47,732 nt of DNA from assembly GCA_030684475.1 (NCBI GenBank), contig JAUXWB010000521.1:1-47732 (forward strand). The letters run 5' to 3'. Below are positions 40,547 through 47,732 of this stretch, in pieces. This stretch comes from Reyranella sp. Its GTDB lineage: Bacteria; Pseudomonadota; Alphaproteobacteria; Reyranellales; Reyranellaceae. How positions within the stretch are numbered: the first letter of the stretch is position 1; the number at the start of each line of letters is the position of its first letter. The position numbers were made by a program, and so were the translations under genes. The notes beneath the pieces are model-generated. The model had not been told where the DNA came from, did no database searches, and saw nothing but the letters and a program-made list of their open reading frames with translations.

Positions 40547-41047
40547 TCAGACGTCGGGCCGCGGGCTGCAGCGTGAAATGAACCGCCGGGAGAGCTGCTC
40601 GTAGGTCGTGTCGCCGGTCCTGGTCTCGAGGATGGCGTCGCGCGCCGCCGGCACGACGATCGTCGCCCGGTTCATCGTGCCGCCGCGGCAGGTCAGCAGT
40701 TGCCGCACCGGCGCCGCCGTGGACCGGCCGACGCCGCGCAGAGGCTCCAGGAGTTCATAGGCCCGGTCGTGGTCGGAGGCCGGCCGCGCATCGCACCTGG
40801 CGTTGTTGGCCCTCAGCCAGAGACGGATGTCGCCGTCCGGCGCGCAGGACATTTCCTCGATCACGTCGCTGCTTTCGAACCCCACCGTCAGCCGCTGCGG
40901 GCAAAGCTCGTAGATGAGCACGTTCATGCCGTCCGTGCCGGCGTCGAGAATGCCGTCCTCGCAGCCGCCGGCTTGCGCCTGCGCCGACATCGCGATCAGG
41001 GCGACGCCGAGAACGCCCCCCGTCAGCCTGCCGACCCTGCGCCGCAT
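40547..41047 (-). CDS. small exported protein
   Basis: 166 residues from ATG 41047 with GGGAGA 6 bases upstream, beginning 11 bases after the M23 peptidase stop. A signal peptide (VGRLTGGVLGVALIAMSAQA) is followed by a mature protein with six cysteines (GGCEDG, LCPQR, SCAPDGD, RCDAR, LLTCRGG, SRCSPRP), implying disulfides. The C-terminal half (MNRATIVVPAARDAILETRT) is beta-like. No known family is recognised. Co-transcription with the peptidase gene suggests an envelope or peptidoglycan-related role, but this rests only on position. Confidence 0.7.
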   Translation of the reverse strand: MRRRVGRLTGGVLGVALIAMSAQAQAGGCEDGILDAGTDGMNVLIYELCPQRLTVGFESSDVIEEMSCAPDGDIRLWLRANNARCDARPASDHDRAYELLEPLRGVGRSTAAPVRQLLTCRGGTMNRATIVVPAARDAILETRTGDTTYEQLSRRFISRCSPRPDV

Positions 41048-41058
41048 GACGATTCTCC

Positions 41059-42582
41059 CTAATAATTCTCCACGACAGTCGCCGTCTCGCGCGCCAGGTC
41101 CAGTTCGGCGACACGCGCCTTGAAACGCTCGAGGTCCTGGCCGGCGAGACGGGCGCGCAGCGCCGTGCGCGCCACGCTGAGGGGATTCACCGGCCGGCCG
41201 TTGCGATGCAGCTCGAAATGCAGGTGCGGGCCGGTCGACAGGCCGGTGCTGCCGACGAAGCCGATCACCTGGCCCTGGCGGACGCGCGCGCTGCGCCGCA
41301 CGCCCGACGCGATGCGCGACATGTGGGCGTAGCCGGTGGCAAGACCGCCGTCGTGGCGGATCTTGACCCATCTTCCGTAGCCGCCCTTGCGACCGGCCTC
41401 GACCACCCGGCCGGCGCCGGCGGCCAGGATCGGCGTTCCCGGCGGGGCCGCGAAATCGACGCCGGCATGCAGTCGCGTGAACTTCAGGACCGGGTGGCGG
41501 CGCATGCCGAAGCGCGAGGAGACGCGGCTCATGTTGAGCGGCGTGCGCAGCAGCGCCTTGACCACGCTCTCGCCCTCGCGGTTGTAGAAGAACTCCTCGC
41601 CGTCACGCGGCTTGAAGCGGTAGACGCTGAAACTCTCGGCGCCGCCCCCGGTGGTGAGCTCGGCCCACAGCACGCGGCCGCCGTCGACCGCCTGGCCGTC
41701 GCTGGTCCAGGAGCGCTCGACCAGCACGTCGAAGCGGTCGCCCGGCTTGATATCGTGCTGGAAGTTCACGTCCCAGGAAAAGGCGCGCAGCATTTCCGCC
41801 AGCGGCGCGTGCGGCACGCCGGCGGCCTCGGCGCTGGCGATCACCGAGCCGTCGACCTCGCCCGCGGCGCGCTGCAGCTTCGAGGTGACCTCGAAGATCT
41901 CCTCCTCGACGCTGAAGTCGCCCTCGCCGTCGCGCTCGAGCGTGATCTCCCGCCGCGGCTCGGGGCGGATCGTGAGCGCCAGCAGGACCGGCTTGGCGCC
42001 GGCTTCGTCGGCGGGCCGGAGCGTCACGGTCATGGCCTGGCCGATGGGCAGGCTCTTCATGCGCACGTACGCGGCCAGGGCTGCAATGGTGTTGCCGGCG
42101 TCCCCGGCCGCGACGCCCAGCCGATGCAGGACCCTGGCGACGGTATCGCCCTTGCCGAGGCGCACCAAAGTCTCGACGGGAGGAGGCTCGGCGGAAGGCG
42201 GGGCTGGTTCGTCGCGCGATGCCGCCAGGATGTCTTCAGATGTCGGGGGGTCCGGCGGGGGATCCGGCGCCAGAGCAGGCGCCAGAGCAGGCGCCAGAAC
42301 AGGCGGCAGGAACGCGGTCTCGGGCATCGACGTTCCCGATTCGGGATACGCCGCCAGATCGACGACCGGCCGGGGGGCGGCCGCAATCTCCGTGGGGGCA
42401 TCGGGCTCGGCAAGGAAGCGCGTTGCCGCCCAGCCGAGGGCGGAGACAACGCCAAGGACGCAGACTCCGACGCAGAGCTTTCGCCATCCCTGACCGACAG
42501 AGACGGGCTCGCGAATTTGCACAAAGGTCGGCTGCGCGACAGGTACGGGAAGGCGTTCGCGGGACGATGATCGATCGGGCAT
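41059..42582 (-). CDS. M23-family metallopeptidase (cell-wall endopeptidase)
   Basis: 507 residues. Residues about 35-55 form a single N-terminal membrane helix, so the rest faces the periplasm. A Pro/Ala linker (95-115) is coded by a 12-bp tandem repeat. Residues 135-200 form an OapA/LysM-like module (LVRLGKGDTVARVLHRLGVA), and 225-345 form a beta-rich domain seen in MepM-type proteins. The M23 domain (about 355-490) has H372-x3-D376 (LHAGVDFAAP), H420 and the H453-x-H455 pair (GPHLHFELH), all ligands present. It probably cleaves peptidoglycan cross-links. The small exported gene at 41047 follows. Confidence 0.92.
   Translation of the reverse strand: MPDRSSSRERLPVPVAQPTFVQIREPVSVGQGWRKLCVGVCVLGVVSALGWAATRFLAEPDAPTEIAAAPRPVVDLAAYPESGTSMPETAFLPPVLAPALAPALAPDPPPDPPTSEDILAASRDEPAPPSAEPPPVETLVRLGKGDTVARVLHRLGVAAGDAGNTIAALAAYVRMKSLPIGQAMTVTLRPADEAGAKPVLLALTIRPEPRREITLERDGEGDFSVEEEIFEVTSKLQRAAGEVDGSVIASAEAAGVPHAPLAEMLRAFSWDVNFQHDIKPGDRFDVLVERSWTSDGQAVDGGRVLWAELTTGGGAESFSVYRFKPRDGEEFFYNREGESVVKALLRTPLNMSRVSSRFGMRRHPVLKFTRLHAGVDFAAPPGTPILAAGAGRVVEAGRKGGYGRWVKIRHDGGLATGYAHMSRIASGVRRSARVRQGQVIGFVGSTGLSTGPHLHFELHRNGRPVNPLSVARTALRARLAGQDLERFKARVAELDLARETATVVENY
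42267..42302 (-). repeat. 12-bp in-frame tandem repeat
   Basis: GGCGCCAGAGCA occurs three times (last unit with one change) within the M23 gene, encoding LAPALAPALAP in the linker after the membrane anchor. Confidence 0.85.
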
Positions 42583-42752
42583 CCGTGGTCCTTAAGAGGG
42601 AAAGGGCCTCGAGAGGGGGCCGGCGTGTTCCGCCATTCTTGCCGCGGCCAAGATTTGGTCAGAAACTTGGCAGCAATGTGATGACGTGGCGTCCGGGCCA
42701 ACGAGACAGGGGATAAGATCGGATCCCGTCCCACAACAACAGGAGCAGGTCC

Positions 42753-42824
42753 ATGAACATTCGGCGACTGGGCACACCCGTCCCTGCCGTGGTGGCCTGC
42801 TACCCGTGGACACGCAGCAAGTAA
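42753..42824 (+). CDS. possible 23-residue leader peptide
   Basis: ATG 42753 with AGGAGCAGG 5 bases upstream encodes MNIRRLGTPVPAVVACYPWT, then RSK and a stop at 42824. It lies 20 bases before the start of the FAD-oxidoreductase gene. The sequence CGCAGCAAGTA at its end is repeated immediately after it (to 42838). The ribosome site is better than that of the next gene, so it could serve a translational-coupling or attenuation role. Codon use alone does not prove that it is translated. Confidence 0.35.
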   Translation: MNIRRLGTPVPAVVACYPWTRSK

Positions 42825-42844
42825 CGCGCAGCAAGTAGTTGGCC

Positions 42845-43924
42845 GTGAGCCTGGAGAGACGCATCGTGATCTGCGGCGGCGGCGTGATCGGCGCCGCCAT
42901 CGCCTATTTCCTCAGCAAGCGCGGGGGGCGGGCGATCGTGATCGAACGCCACGAGGTCGCGGGCGCCGCCTCGGGCAAGTCGGGCGGCTTCCTGGCGCTC
43001 GACTGGTGCCGCGGCACACCGCTCGATCGCCTCGCGCGGCGGAGTTTTGCGCTGCATGCCGAGCTCGCGGACACACTCGGCAATCCCTGGGGTTATCGGC
43101 GGCTCGATACCTATGGCGGGCATGCCGCCCTGAACAACATCAAGGGCAGGCCCGCGCACCGTGCGAAGCGCCTGCCGTGGCTCTCCGACAGCGTCACGAT
43201 CACCGGCCAGCTCGGCGGGCCTGAGACGACGGCGCTGGTCGAGCCGCGCGCCTTCACCACGGGCCTGATGCGCGCGGCCGAGGCGGCTGGTGTGGAAGGT
43301 GGGGGCGCGGAGGTGAAGCACGGCACGGTCATGGGATTCGCGCCAGAGGGCGTGACGCTCGAGGGCGGCGAGATCGTCGAGGGCGACGCGGTGGTGATCG
43401 CGATGGGGCCGTGGTCGAACTTCAAGGGGTTGCCGCAGGTGTACGGCCTGAAAGGCCACAGCCTCGTGTTCAGGACCGGCGCAGCGATTCCCGCCGAGGC
43501 GCTGTTCCTCGAATGCGAGGAGGCCAACGGCGAGGTGCTGACGCCCGAGATCTTCCCGCGCGCCGACGGCACGGTCTGGGCCTGCGCCATCTCGAGCACC
43601 GCAGCGCTGCCGCGGGATCCCGCCGATGTCGCGGCCGACGACGGCGCGCATGCGCGGCTGGAGGCGCTCTGCCGGAGTCTCGCGCCGGCGCTGGCCGACG
43701 CGCCGATCGTCGCGCGGCAGGCCTGCTTCCGGCTGGTCACCGAGGATGGACTTCCGCTGATCGGCAAGGTGCCGGGCGTGGACGGCGCCTACGTGGCGAC
43801 CGGCCACAGCGTCTGGGGGATGCTCAATGCGCCCGCGACCGGCGAGGCGATGGCCGAACTGATCCTCGACGGCGCGGCGCGCCACGTCGATCTCGCGCCT
43901 TTCGATCCGGGGCGAGTGGGCTAG
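42845..43924 (+). CDS. FAD-dependent oxidoreductase (DAO family)
   Basis: 359 residues from GTG 42845; TTG 42839 is also possible. The N-terminal FAD motif is VICGGGVIGAAIAYFLSKRG, followed by the acidic residue in IVIERHEV and AAASGKSGGFLA, the usual DAO/sarcosine-oxidase-like active-site Gly/Ser stretch. The second FAD-contact segment GKVPGVDGAYVATGHSVWGM appears near the C terminus, with the final GEAMAELIL helix. Enzymes of this group oxidise amino acids or N-methyl amines. RidA follows 37 bases downstream, which fits: RidA removes imine or enamine products that FAD amine oxidases make. The substrate is not determined. Confidence 0.9.
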   Translation: MSLERRIVICGGGVIGAAIAYFLSKRGGRAIVIERHEVAGAASGKSGGFLALDWCRGTPLDRLARRSFALHAELADTLGNPWGYRRLDTYGGHAALNNIKGRPAHRAKRLPWLSDSVTITGQLGGPETTALVEPRAFTTGLMRAAEAAGVEGGGAEVKHGTVMGFAPEGVTLEGGEIVEGDAVVIAMGPWSNFKGLPQVYGLKGHSLVFRTGAAIPAEALFLECEEANGEVLTPEIFPRADGTVWACAISSTAALPRDPADVAADDGAHARLEALCRSLAPALADAPIVARQACFRLVTEDGLPLIGKVPGVDGAYVATGHSVWGMLNAPATGEAMAELILDGAARHVDLAPFDPGRVG

Positions 43925-43961
43925 ACTGAACGCGACAGAATTCCAAAGGAGGATCCACGCC

Positions 43962-44381
43962 ATGGCCGCATCCGACATCGCCTATACGCCGATCCTGCCC
44001 GAGGGCTGGCCGCGCCCGCGCGGCTTTTCCCATGCCGTGGTCGCCACCGGCACCCGGAGCGTGCGCATCGCGGGCCAGATCGGCCGTGCGCCGGGCGAGG
44101 CCGCCATCGCCGCCGGCACCGACGCCGGCGCGCAGTGGGGCGTGGCGCTTTCCAATGTCGTGGCGGTGCTGAAGGCGGCGGGCGGCGAGCCCGCGCATCT
44201 GGTGGCGCTCCGTGCCTATGTGACCGACATCGCCGAGTTCACCGCCGCGGGGGCCGCCATCGGCGCGGCGTGGGGGGCGACGCTGGGCAAGCACTTCCCG
44301 GCGATGACACTGGTGCAGGTCTCGGCCCTGATCGATCCCAACGCCAAGGTCGAGATCGAGGCGGACGCCGTTTTGCCGTAG
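43962..44381 (+). CDS. RidA-family (YjgF/UK114) protein
   Basis: 139 residues from ATG 43962, with AAAGGAGG upstream. The fold is a RidA trimer subunit: FSHAVVATGTRSVRIAGQIG, then VVAVLKAAGGEPAHLVALRA and the end ALIDPNAKVEIEADAVLP. The Arg that contacts the imine substrate carboxylate usually lies near the C-terminal third; here ALRAYVTDIAEF is in the expected place. RidA deaminates reactive enamines and imines. It follows the FAD-dependent amine oxidase-like gene, with which it probably forms a functional pair. The assignment as a RidA-family member is firm; the exact subgroup is not. Confidence 0.9.
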   Translation: MAASDIAYTPILPEGWPRPRGFSHAVVATGTRSVRIAGQIGRAPGEAAIAAGTDAGAQWGVALSNVVAVLKAAGGEPAHLVALRAYVTDIAEFTAAGAAIGAAWGATLGKHFPAMTLVQVSALIDPNAKVEIEADAVLP

Positions 44382-44488
44382 GGATGGCCTGCCCTGAGTG
44401 GCGCGGCGGCGCGACGGCGCGGGCTCCTCCTCCGGCAACCTTGGCGTGCCTGGCGCGTTCTCAATCGTTAGGCACACAGGAGCGCGGC

Positions 44489-44677
44489 ATGAGCAGCACG
44501 ACCGACAAGATCAAGGGCACCGCCAACCAGGCCATCGGCAAGGTCAAGAAGGGCGTGGGCGAGGCCACCGACAATCCCAAGCTCAAGGGCGAAGGCCGGC
44601 TGCAGGACGCCAAGGGCAAGGCGCAGGAGGCCGTGGGCAAGGCCAAGGCCGCGCTGAAGAAGGCGGCCGACCTCTAA
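44489..44677 (+). CDS. CsbD-family stress protein
   Basis: 62 residues from ATG 44489, with AGGAGCG upstream. The sequence is the typical CsbD one: TDKIKGTANQAIGKVKKGVG, EATDNPKLKGEGRLQDAKGK and AQEAVGKAKAALKK. It forms amphipathic helices with a strong Lys/Gln/Gly bias and is usually induced by general stress. It is followed by two small membrane peptides on the same strand. Function in the family is unknown. A broader open frame on the same strand starts upstream but lacks a ribosome site. Confidence 0.9.
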   Translation: MSSTTDKIKGTANQAIGKVKKGVGEATDNPKLKGEGRLQDAKGKAQEAVGKAKAALKKAADL

Positions 44678-44734
44678 GAATCCGGCGCGCAGCCTTTCCG
44701 TCGTCGATCGGGCGACAAGCCAACGGGAGTCCCC

Positions 44735-44914
44735 ATGAGCACCCTTCTCATCATCATCCTGCTGATCGTGCTGCTGGGCGGCGGTGGCGGCTACTACGGC
44801 TACCGGAGCTACGGCGGCCGCGGGCTGGGCGGCGTGCTGGGCCTCATCCTGGTGATCCTGATCGTGCTCTGGCTCCTGGGGGCCCTGGGCGGGGTCTCCA
44901 TGGGCCGGATGTGA
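44735..44914 (+). CDS. small membrane protein (DUF3309-like)
   Basis: 59 residues from ATG 44735, with CGGGAG upstream. Two hydrophobic segments (LLIIILLIVLLGGGGGYYGY and GVLGLILVILIVLWLLGALG) surround a Gly/Tyr/Arg-rich turn. The pattern is that of DUF3309-type small membrane proteins, frequently found near stress genes. It lies 57 bases after CsbD and 13 bases before another tiny membrane ORF. No catalytic residues are expected. Confidence 0.65.
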   Translation: MSTLLIIILLIVLLGGGGGYYGYRSYGGRGLGGVLGLILVILIVLWLLGALGGVSMGRM

Positions 44915-44927
44915 GCCGGAGAAACAA

Positions 44928-45065
44928 GTGAGCCGTTCCGTGCTGGCCGCCGTTGGCGCCGCCCTGGTCATCCTGGGCGTGGCCGGTTTCGTCCTGCCGA
45001 TCGTCACGACCCAGGAGACCAAGGAGCAGGCCAGGATCAGCGCCGGCCTCTACGCGAAGAAATAG
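44928..45065 (+). CDS. 45-residue membrane peptide
   Basis: GTG 44928 has CGGAG 7 bases upstream. It encodes a hydrophobic first half (VLAAVGAALVILGVAGFVLP) and a soluble tail (TTQETKEQARISAGLYAKK), one membrane helix with the tail probably outside. It is too short for most gene finders. It follows the DUF3309-like gene by 13 bases and probably shares its transcript; the function is unknown. Confidence 0.6.
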   Translation: MSRSVLAAVGAALVILGVAGFVLPIVTTQETKEQARISAGLYAKK

Positions 45066-45091
45066 GACGCCTGGAAACAGGGCGCCACTGG

Positions 45092-45109
45092 GCCGGCTTC
45101 CGGGCCGGC
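45092..45109. terminator. hairpin between convergent genes
   Basis: GCCGGC-TTCCGG-GCCGGC lies between the convergent ends of the membrane peptide (45065) and exoD (45109). The pattern is short on T and resembles the palindromic-repeat family. It could act as a bidirectional terminator. Confidence 0.45.
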
Positions 45110-45726
45110 TATCCGGCCGTGACCGGGTCGAGCCAGTCGATCGTCTCCACGGTTCCCCAGATCGCCGCCGCGGTGATCGCGAGCGAGGCGAGCGCGACGG
45201 TCCAGGCGACCAGCAGCGCGACCCCGTCCTCCTCGAGATAGGCCGCCGCCAGGAGCATGATGGCGAGGGCCGGCAGCACGTGGGTGAACGGCAGGGGTGC
45301 CGCCATCGTGAGTCCCAGAAGCAGCACCAGGATCGCCGTCAGGCGCCGCGCCGCCTGGAAGGGCAAGGGCCAGCGCGGCCGGATCGCCCGCTCGAGCCAC
45401 GCCAGGCGCGGCGCCACCACGCGAACGACCCGCTCCAGCCTGTCGACGCTGATCCTGCGGCGCGCGACGAAGCGCGGCAGCACGGTCCGGTCGTGGCCCA
45501 GCGCCATCTGGATCGCCGGCCAGGCGACCAGCAGGCCGATGAACGTCGAGGCGCCGGGAACCAGGCCCAACGCCGCCATCACCAGGAGCGTGAGACCGAA
45601 GGAGCGCCGGCCGAGCCCGGCCATCAGCCACTCGACGGAGACGTGCGTCCCGCTCGCCCGGTTCAGCATCCGCGAGAGCTGGGCCGACGTGGAGAGGTCT
45701 GTCTGCGATGGATGATCTTCCGCCAA
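45109..45726 (-). CDS. exoD: ExoD-family membrane protein
   Basis: 205 residues: an N-terminal cytoplasmic segment (SQTDLSTSAQLSRMLNRAS, then VSVEWLMAGLGRRSFGLTLL) typical of ExoD, then membrane helices at about 50-70, 125-145, 150-165 and 170-195. The core LGLVPGASTFIGLLVAWPAI and the turn QMALGHDRTVLPRFVARRRI are characteristic. ExoD was first described as needed for exopolysaccharide production and alkaline tolerance in rhizobia, but its biochemical activity is unknown. The C-terminal VTAG and TAG stop are followed by a GC hairpin, like the repeat-derived tails of other leftward genes here. Confidence 0.88.
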   Translation of the reverse strand: MAEDHPSQTDLSTSAQLSRMLNRASGTHVSVEWLMAGLGRRSFGLTLLVMAALGLVPGASTFIGLLVAWPAIQMALGHDRTVLPRFVARRRISVDRLERVVRVVAPRLAWLERAIRPRWPLPFQAARRLTAILVLLLGLTMAAPLPFTHVLPALAIMLLAAAYLEEDGVALLVAWTVALASLAITAAAIWGTVETIDWLDPVTAG

Positions 45727-45796
45727 TCGACCGGTTCCGCGCTATCGATCATGGATGATAGCGCGAAACGGCCCCGGCCCGCGTCATGCCCGTCGC

Positions 45797-46582
45797 ATGA
45801 TAACGTGGCGCATGCCCGCGGACGGCCCGACCTACGAAGCCACCTACCGCCGCGCCGAGGTCGCGCTGCCCAGCCTCGTGGGCGTCGTGGCGCTCTACGT
45901 CGCCGGAATCTGGCTGGTGCTGCAACATCCCGGCGATGCCCGGGTCCTCGACGCCATCCTGGGGCTCACCGGCGCGGTCGTCGTGGCGGCGCTGGCGATC
46001 CTGCTCACCGTCTTTCGCGTCCATCGCTGGACGATCGAAATGGCGGGCGAAGCCGGGGGCGTTCGCATCTCGGAGCGGCCCAAGGTGCCGCTGATGGGGT
46101 TCGGCCGGCGCGCCTTCGTGCCGTTCGCCGACATCCTCGGCGTCCGCCACGTCGAGAGCGGCTTCGACCGCCGGCTCGAGATCGTCACCGCGGACGGCAG
46201 AAGCTTTCGCTTGCCGCAGCGCCTGGTCGCGGCCGACGCGCGGTCCCTGCCGCAGCCCGACCTCGAAGCCGACCTCGACGGCTTCGCGGCGGCGCTGCAC
46301 GCAGCGGCGCGGCAGGCCGGCCGCGCGCTTGCCCAGTCGGAGGGCCTCAGCTTCTGGAACACGCTGCCGGGCATCGCCTTCATCGTCGTGCTGTTCGTGA
46401 TCGCCTCGGCGATCGCGGTCGCCGTGGCCTGGGCGCTTTTGGACGGGATGACGACGACACCGCCGCGCGGCGGCCATTTCGCGGCGATCGCGCTCGTGCT
46501 GCCGGTCGGCGCCGGCTGGCTGCTGCTGAAGGCGATCCGGCGGCGCCGCCTCGTGCTGGCGGCGGCAAAGCGGAAACCGTGA
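45797..46582 (+). CDS. membrane protein with central PH-like soluble domain
   Basis: 261 residues from ATG 45797; ATG 45812 and an earlier start at 45755 are possible, and none has a strong ribosome site. Two N-terminal helices (VGVVALYVAGIWLVLQH, then LTGAVVVAALAILLTVF), a central soluble part (about 80-190) with VHRWTIEMAGEAGGVRISER and ILGVRHVESGFDRRLEIVTA, and two C-terminal helices (IAFIVVLFVIASAIAVAVAW, and FAAIALVLPVGAGWLLLKAI). The soluble part looks like a bacterial PH-like domain. The function is unknown. It converges with the histidine kinase gene (10-base gap). Confidence 0.65.
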   Translation: MITWRMPADGPTYEATYRRAEVALPSLVGVVALYVAGIWLVLQHPGDARVLDAILGLTGAVVVAALAILLTVFRVHRWTIEMAGEAGGVRISERPKVPLMGFGRRAFVPFADILGVRHVESGFDRRLEIVTADGRSFRLPQRLVAADARSLPQPDLEADLDGFAAALHAAARQAGRALAQSEGLSFWNTLPGIAFIVVLFVIASAIAVAVAWALLDGMTTTPPRGGHFAAIALVLPVGAGWLLLKAIRRRRLVLAAAKRKP

Positions 46583-46592
46583 CGCGGATTGC

Positions 46593-47732
46593 CTAGGCGT
46601 CGTCGAGCGCCCGACGGACCATCTGCGCCAGCTCGCTCTTGCGGAAGGGCTTGCTCAGCAGCAGGACGCCGGCATCGATGTTGCCGTGATGCACGATCGC
46701 GCTCTCGGCATAGCCGGACATGAAGACGATCCTGGTCGCGGGCCACCGCTCGGCCACCCTGTCGGCCAGCGCCTTGCCGTCGAGGCCCGGCATCAGCACA
46801 TCGGTCAGCAGAAGATCGTAGGGCCGCGGGGCGGCTTCGAAGGCCGCCAGGCCGGCCGCGCCATCGGCCGCCTGGGCGACGTCGTAGCCGAGGCTTGCAA
46901 GCTGGCCGACGAGGGTGGCGCGCACCGCGGGCTCGTCCTCGACCACGAGAACGCGTTCGTCCCCGCACGGCATCGCCGGCTTCTCCGCGGGAGCCGCCTG
47001 ATCCGATTGCCGGGCGATCCGCGGCAGAAAGAGCTTGAAGGTGGTGCCGCGTCCGGGCTCGCTGTAGACCTCGATGTGCCCGTTCGACTGCTTGATGAAG
47101 CCGTAGACCATGCTGAGGCCGAGGCCCGTGCCCTTGCCGACCTCCTTGGTTGTGAAGAACGGATCGTAGACCCGGGCCAGCACCTCCGGCGGCATGCCGA
47201 TGCCGGTATCGGTCACGGTGAGCATCGCATAGTCGCCCGCCACGACGTCGGAATTTTGGGCGGCGTAATCCTCGTCGAGCGTCGCGTTCCGTGTCTCGAT
47301 CGTGAGCTTGCCGCCGCCGGGCATCGCATCGCGGGCGTTGAGGCAGAGATTGACCAGCGCGGTCTCGAGCTGGGCGCGGTCGACCTCCACGGCCCACAGT
47401 CCGGCGGCGAGAACGGCGTCGATCTCGATCTGCGCGCTCAACGAGCGGCGCAGCAGCCTGGCCGTGCCGGCGACGAGCTCGTTGAGGGCGGTCGCCTGCG
47501 CGCGCAGCGGCTGCTTGCGGGAAAAGGCGAGGAGCTGGCGGGTGAGCTCGGCGGCGCGGTCGGCGGCGCCGCCGATGGCCTCGAGGTGGGCCCTGCCCGC
47601 CGGCCCGAGGCGGTCGTCCTCCTCCAGCGCCTCGAGGTTGGCGATGATGACGGTGAGCAGGTTGTTGAAGTCGTGCGCGATGCCGCCGGTGAGCTGGCCG
47701 ACCGCCTCCATCTTCTGCGACTGGCGGAGCTG
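46593..47732 (-). CDS. hybrid sensor histidine kinase (partial)
   Basis: Leftward gene open at the right window edge; the sensor part is missing. Visible is a HisKA domain with the phospho-His in LTGGIAHDFNNLL, the N box LCLNARDAM, G1 DTGIGM, F box YDPFFTTK and G2 GTGLGLSMVYGF, all intact. After a short linker comes a receiver domain with VVEDEPAVR, the phosphoacceptor Asp in LLTDVLMPG, MSGY and LSKPF. The AHDFNN and FTTK pattern places it with PAS-type hybrid kinases common in Alphaproteobacteria. The gene converges with the membrane-protein gene at 45797-46582. It might phosphorylate one of the orphan receivers in the window, but nothing shows which. Confidence 0.92.
   Translation of the reverse strand, partial: QLRQSQKMEAVGQLTGGIAHDFNNLLTVIIANLEALEEDDRLGPAGRAHLEAIGGAADRAAELTRQLLAFSRKQPLRAQATALNELVAGTARLLRRSLSAQIEIDAVLAAGLWAVEVDRAQLETALVNLCLNARDAMPGGGKLTIETRNATLDEDYAAQNSDVVAGDYAMLTVTDTGIGMPPEVLARVYDPFFTTKEVGKGTGLGLSMVYGFIKQSNGHIEVYSEPGRGTTFKLFLPRIARQSDQAAPAEKPAMPCGDERVLVVEDEPAVRATLVGQLASLGYDVAQAADGAAGLAAFEAAPRPYDLLLTDVLMPGLDGKALADRVAERWPATRIVFMSGYAESAIVHHGNIDAGVLLLSKPFRKSELAQMVRRALDDA

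Overview
This is a GC-rich, densely coding, mostly chromosomal-looking window. Its gene families are an LysR/Bug-type solute receptor pair, LLM flavin oxidoreductase, phasin, CBS-BON protein, ExoD, CsbD, RidA, single-domain response regulators and a hybrid histidine kinase. Together they suggest a soil or water Alphaproteobacterium, perhaps of the Reyranella/Rhizobiales/Rhodospirillales kind. That placement is an inference from gene content; no rRNA, tRNA or other marker gene is present.

Layout. 0-0.7 kb: a truncated MqsA-like antitoxin preceded by a frameshifted MqsR-like toxin. 0.8-6.9 kb: two exported TPR proteins (leftward operon), divergent from two small exported proteins. 7.0-9.1 kb: LysR regulator divergent from a Bug/TctC periplasmic receptor. 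9.2-10.2 kb: an exported protein of unknown function (copy 1 of a duplicated block) next to a decapitated acetyltransferase. 10.3-14.2 kb: a large nucleotide-cyclase/ATPase/TPR protein and a peroxiredoxin-like protein. 14.2-16.1 kb: SDR copy 1 and an LLM oxidoreductase. 16.7-17.3 kb: a NarL/LuxR-type response regulator.

17.6-31.6 kb is the outstanding region: seven same-strand, tightly spaced genes. In order they are a glycine-zipper protein with an acidic tail, a protein with His/Gly/Asn repeats and a zinc ribbon, a one-TM acidic/basic protein, a 1863-residue fusion of subtilisin protease and PhoD phosphatase, a protein resembling VasX/BTH_I2691-type pore-forming type VI effectors, a modular repeat protein of unknown function, and a DyP-type peroxidase. 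None has a recognisable Sec or Tat signal, although several domains (S8, PhoD, pore-former) normally act outside the cytoplasm. I read it as a candidate undescribed enzyme/toxin cassette, possibly for antagonism or for a protein compartment. No known secretion machinery is visible beside it.

31.9-39.5 kb: a DFR-like reductase, a DUF433/DUF5615 toxin-antitoxin pair, a phasin, a CBS-BON protein, a decarboxylase-type amidohydrolase, two receiver-only regulators, a 22-codon glucoamylase relic, copy 2 of the duplicated exported protein, a small exported protein and SDR copy 2. 39.6-47.7 kb: a DUF6644-like membrane protein with a DUF6152 protein, a small exported protein with an M23 peptidase, a FAD oxidoreductase with RidA, CsbD and two tiny membrane peptides, ExoD, a membrane protein, and a hybrid histidine kinase cut by the window end.

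A family of modular palindromes runs through the window. A spacer like GACGCTNNC is followed by a short hairpin whose stem sequence varies while base pairing is kept. These units sit mainly at 3' ends of leftward genes and supply stop codons or C-terminal tails to several proteins. Two genes (9.2 and 14.2 kb; 37.4 and 38.8 kb) are also duplicated in the same order and orientation.
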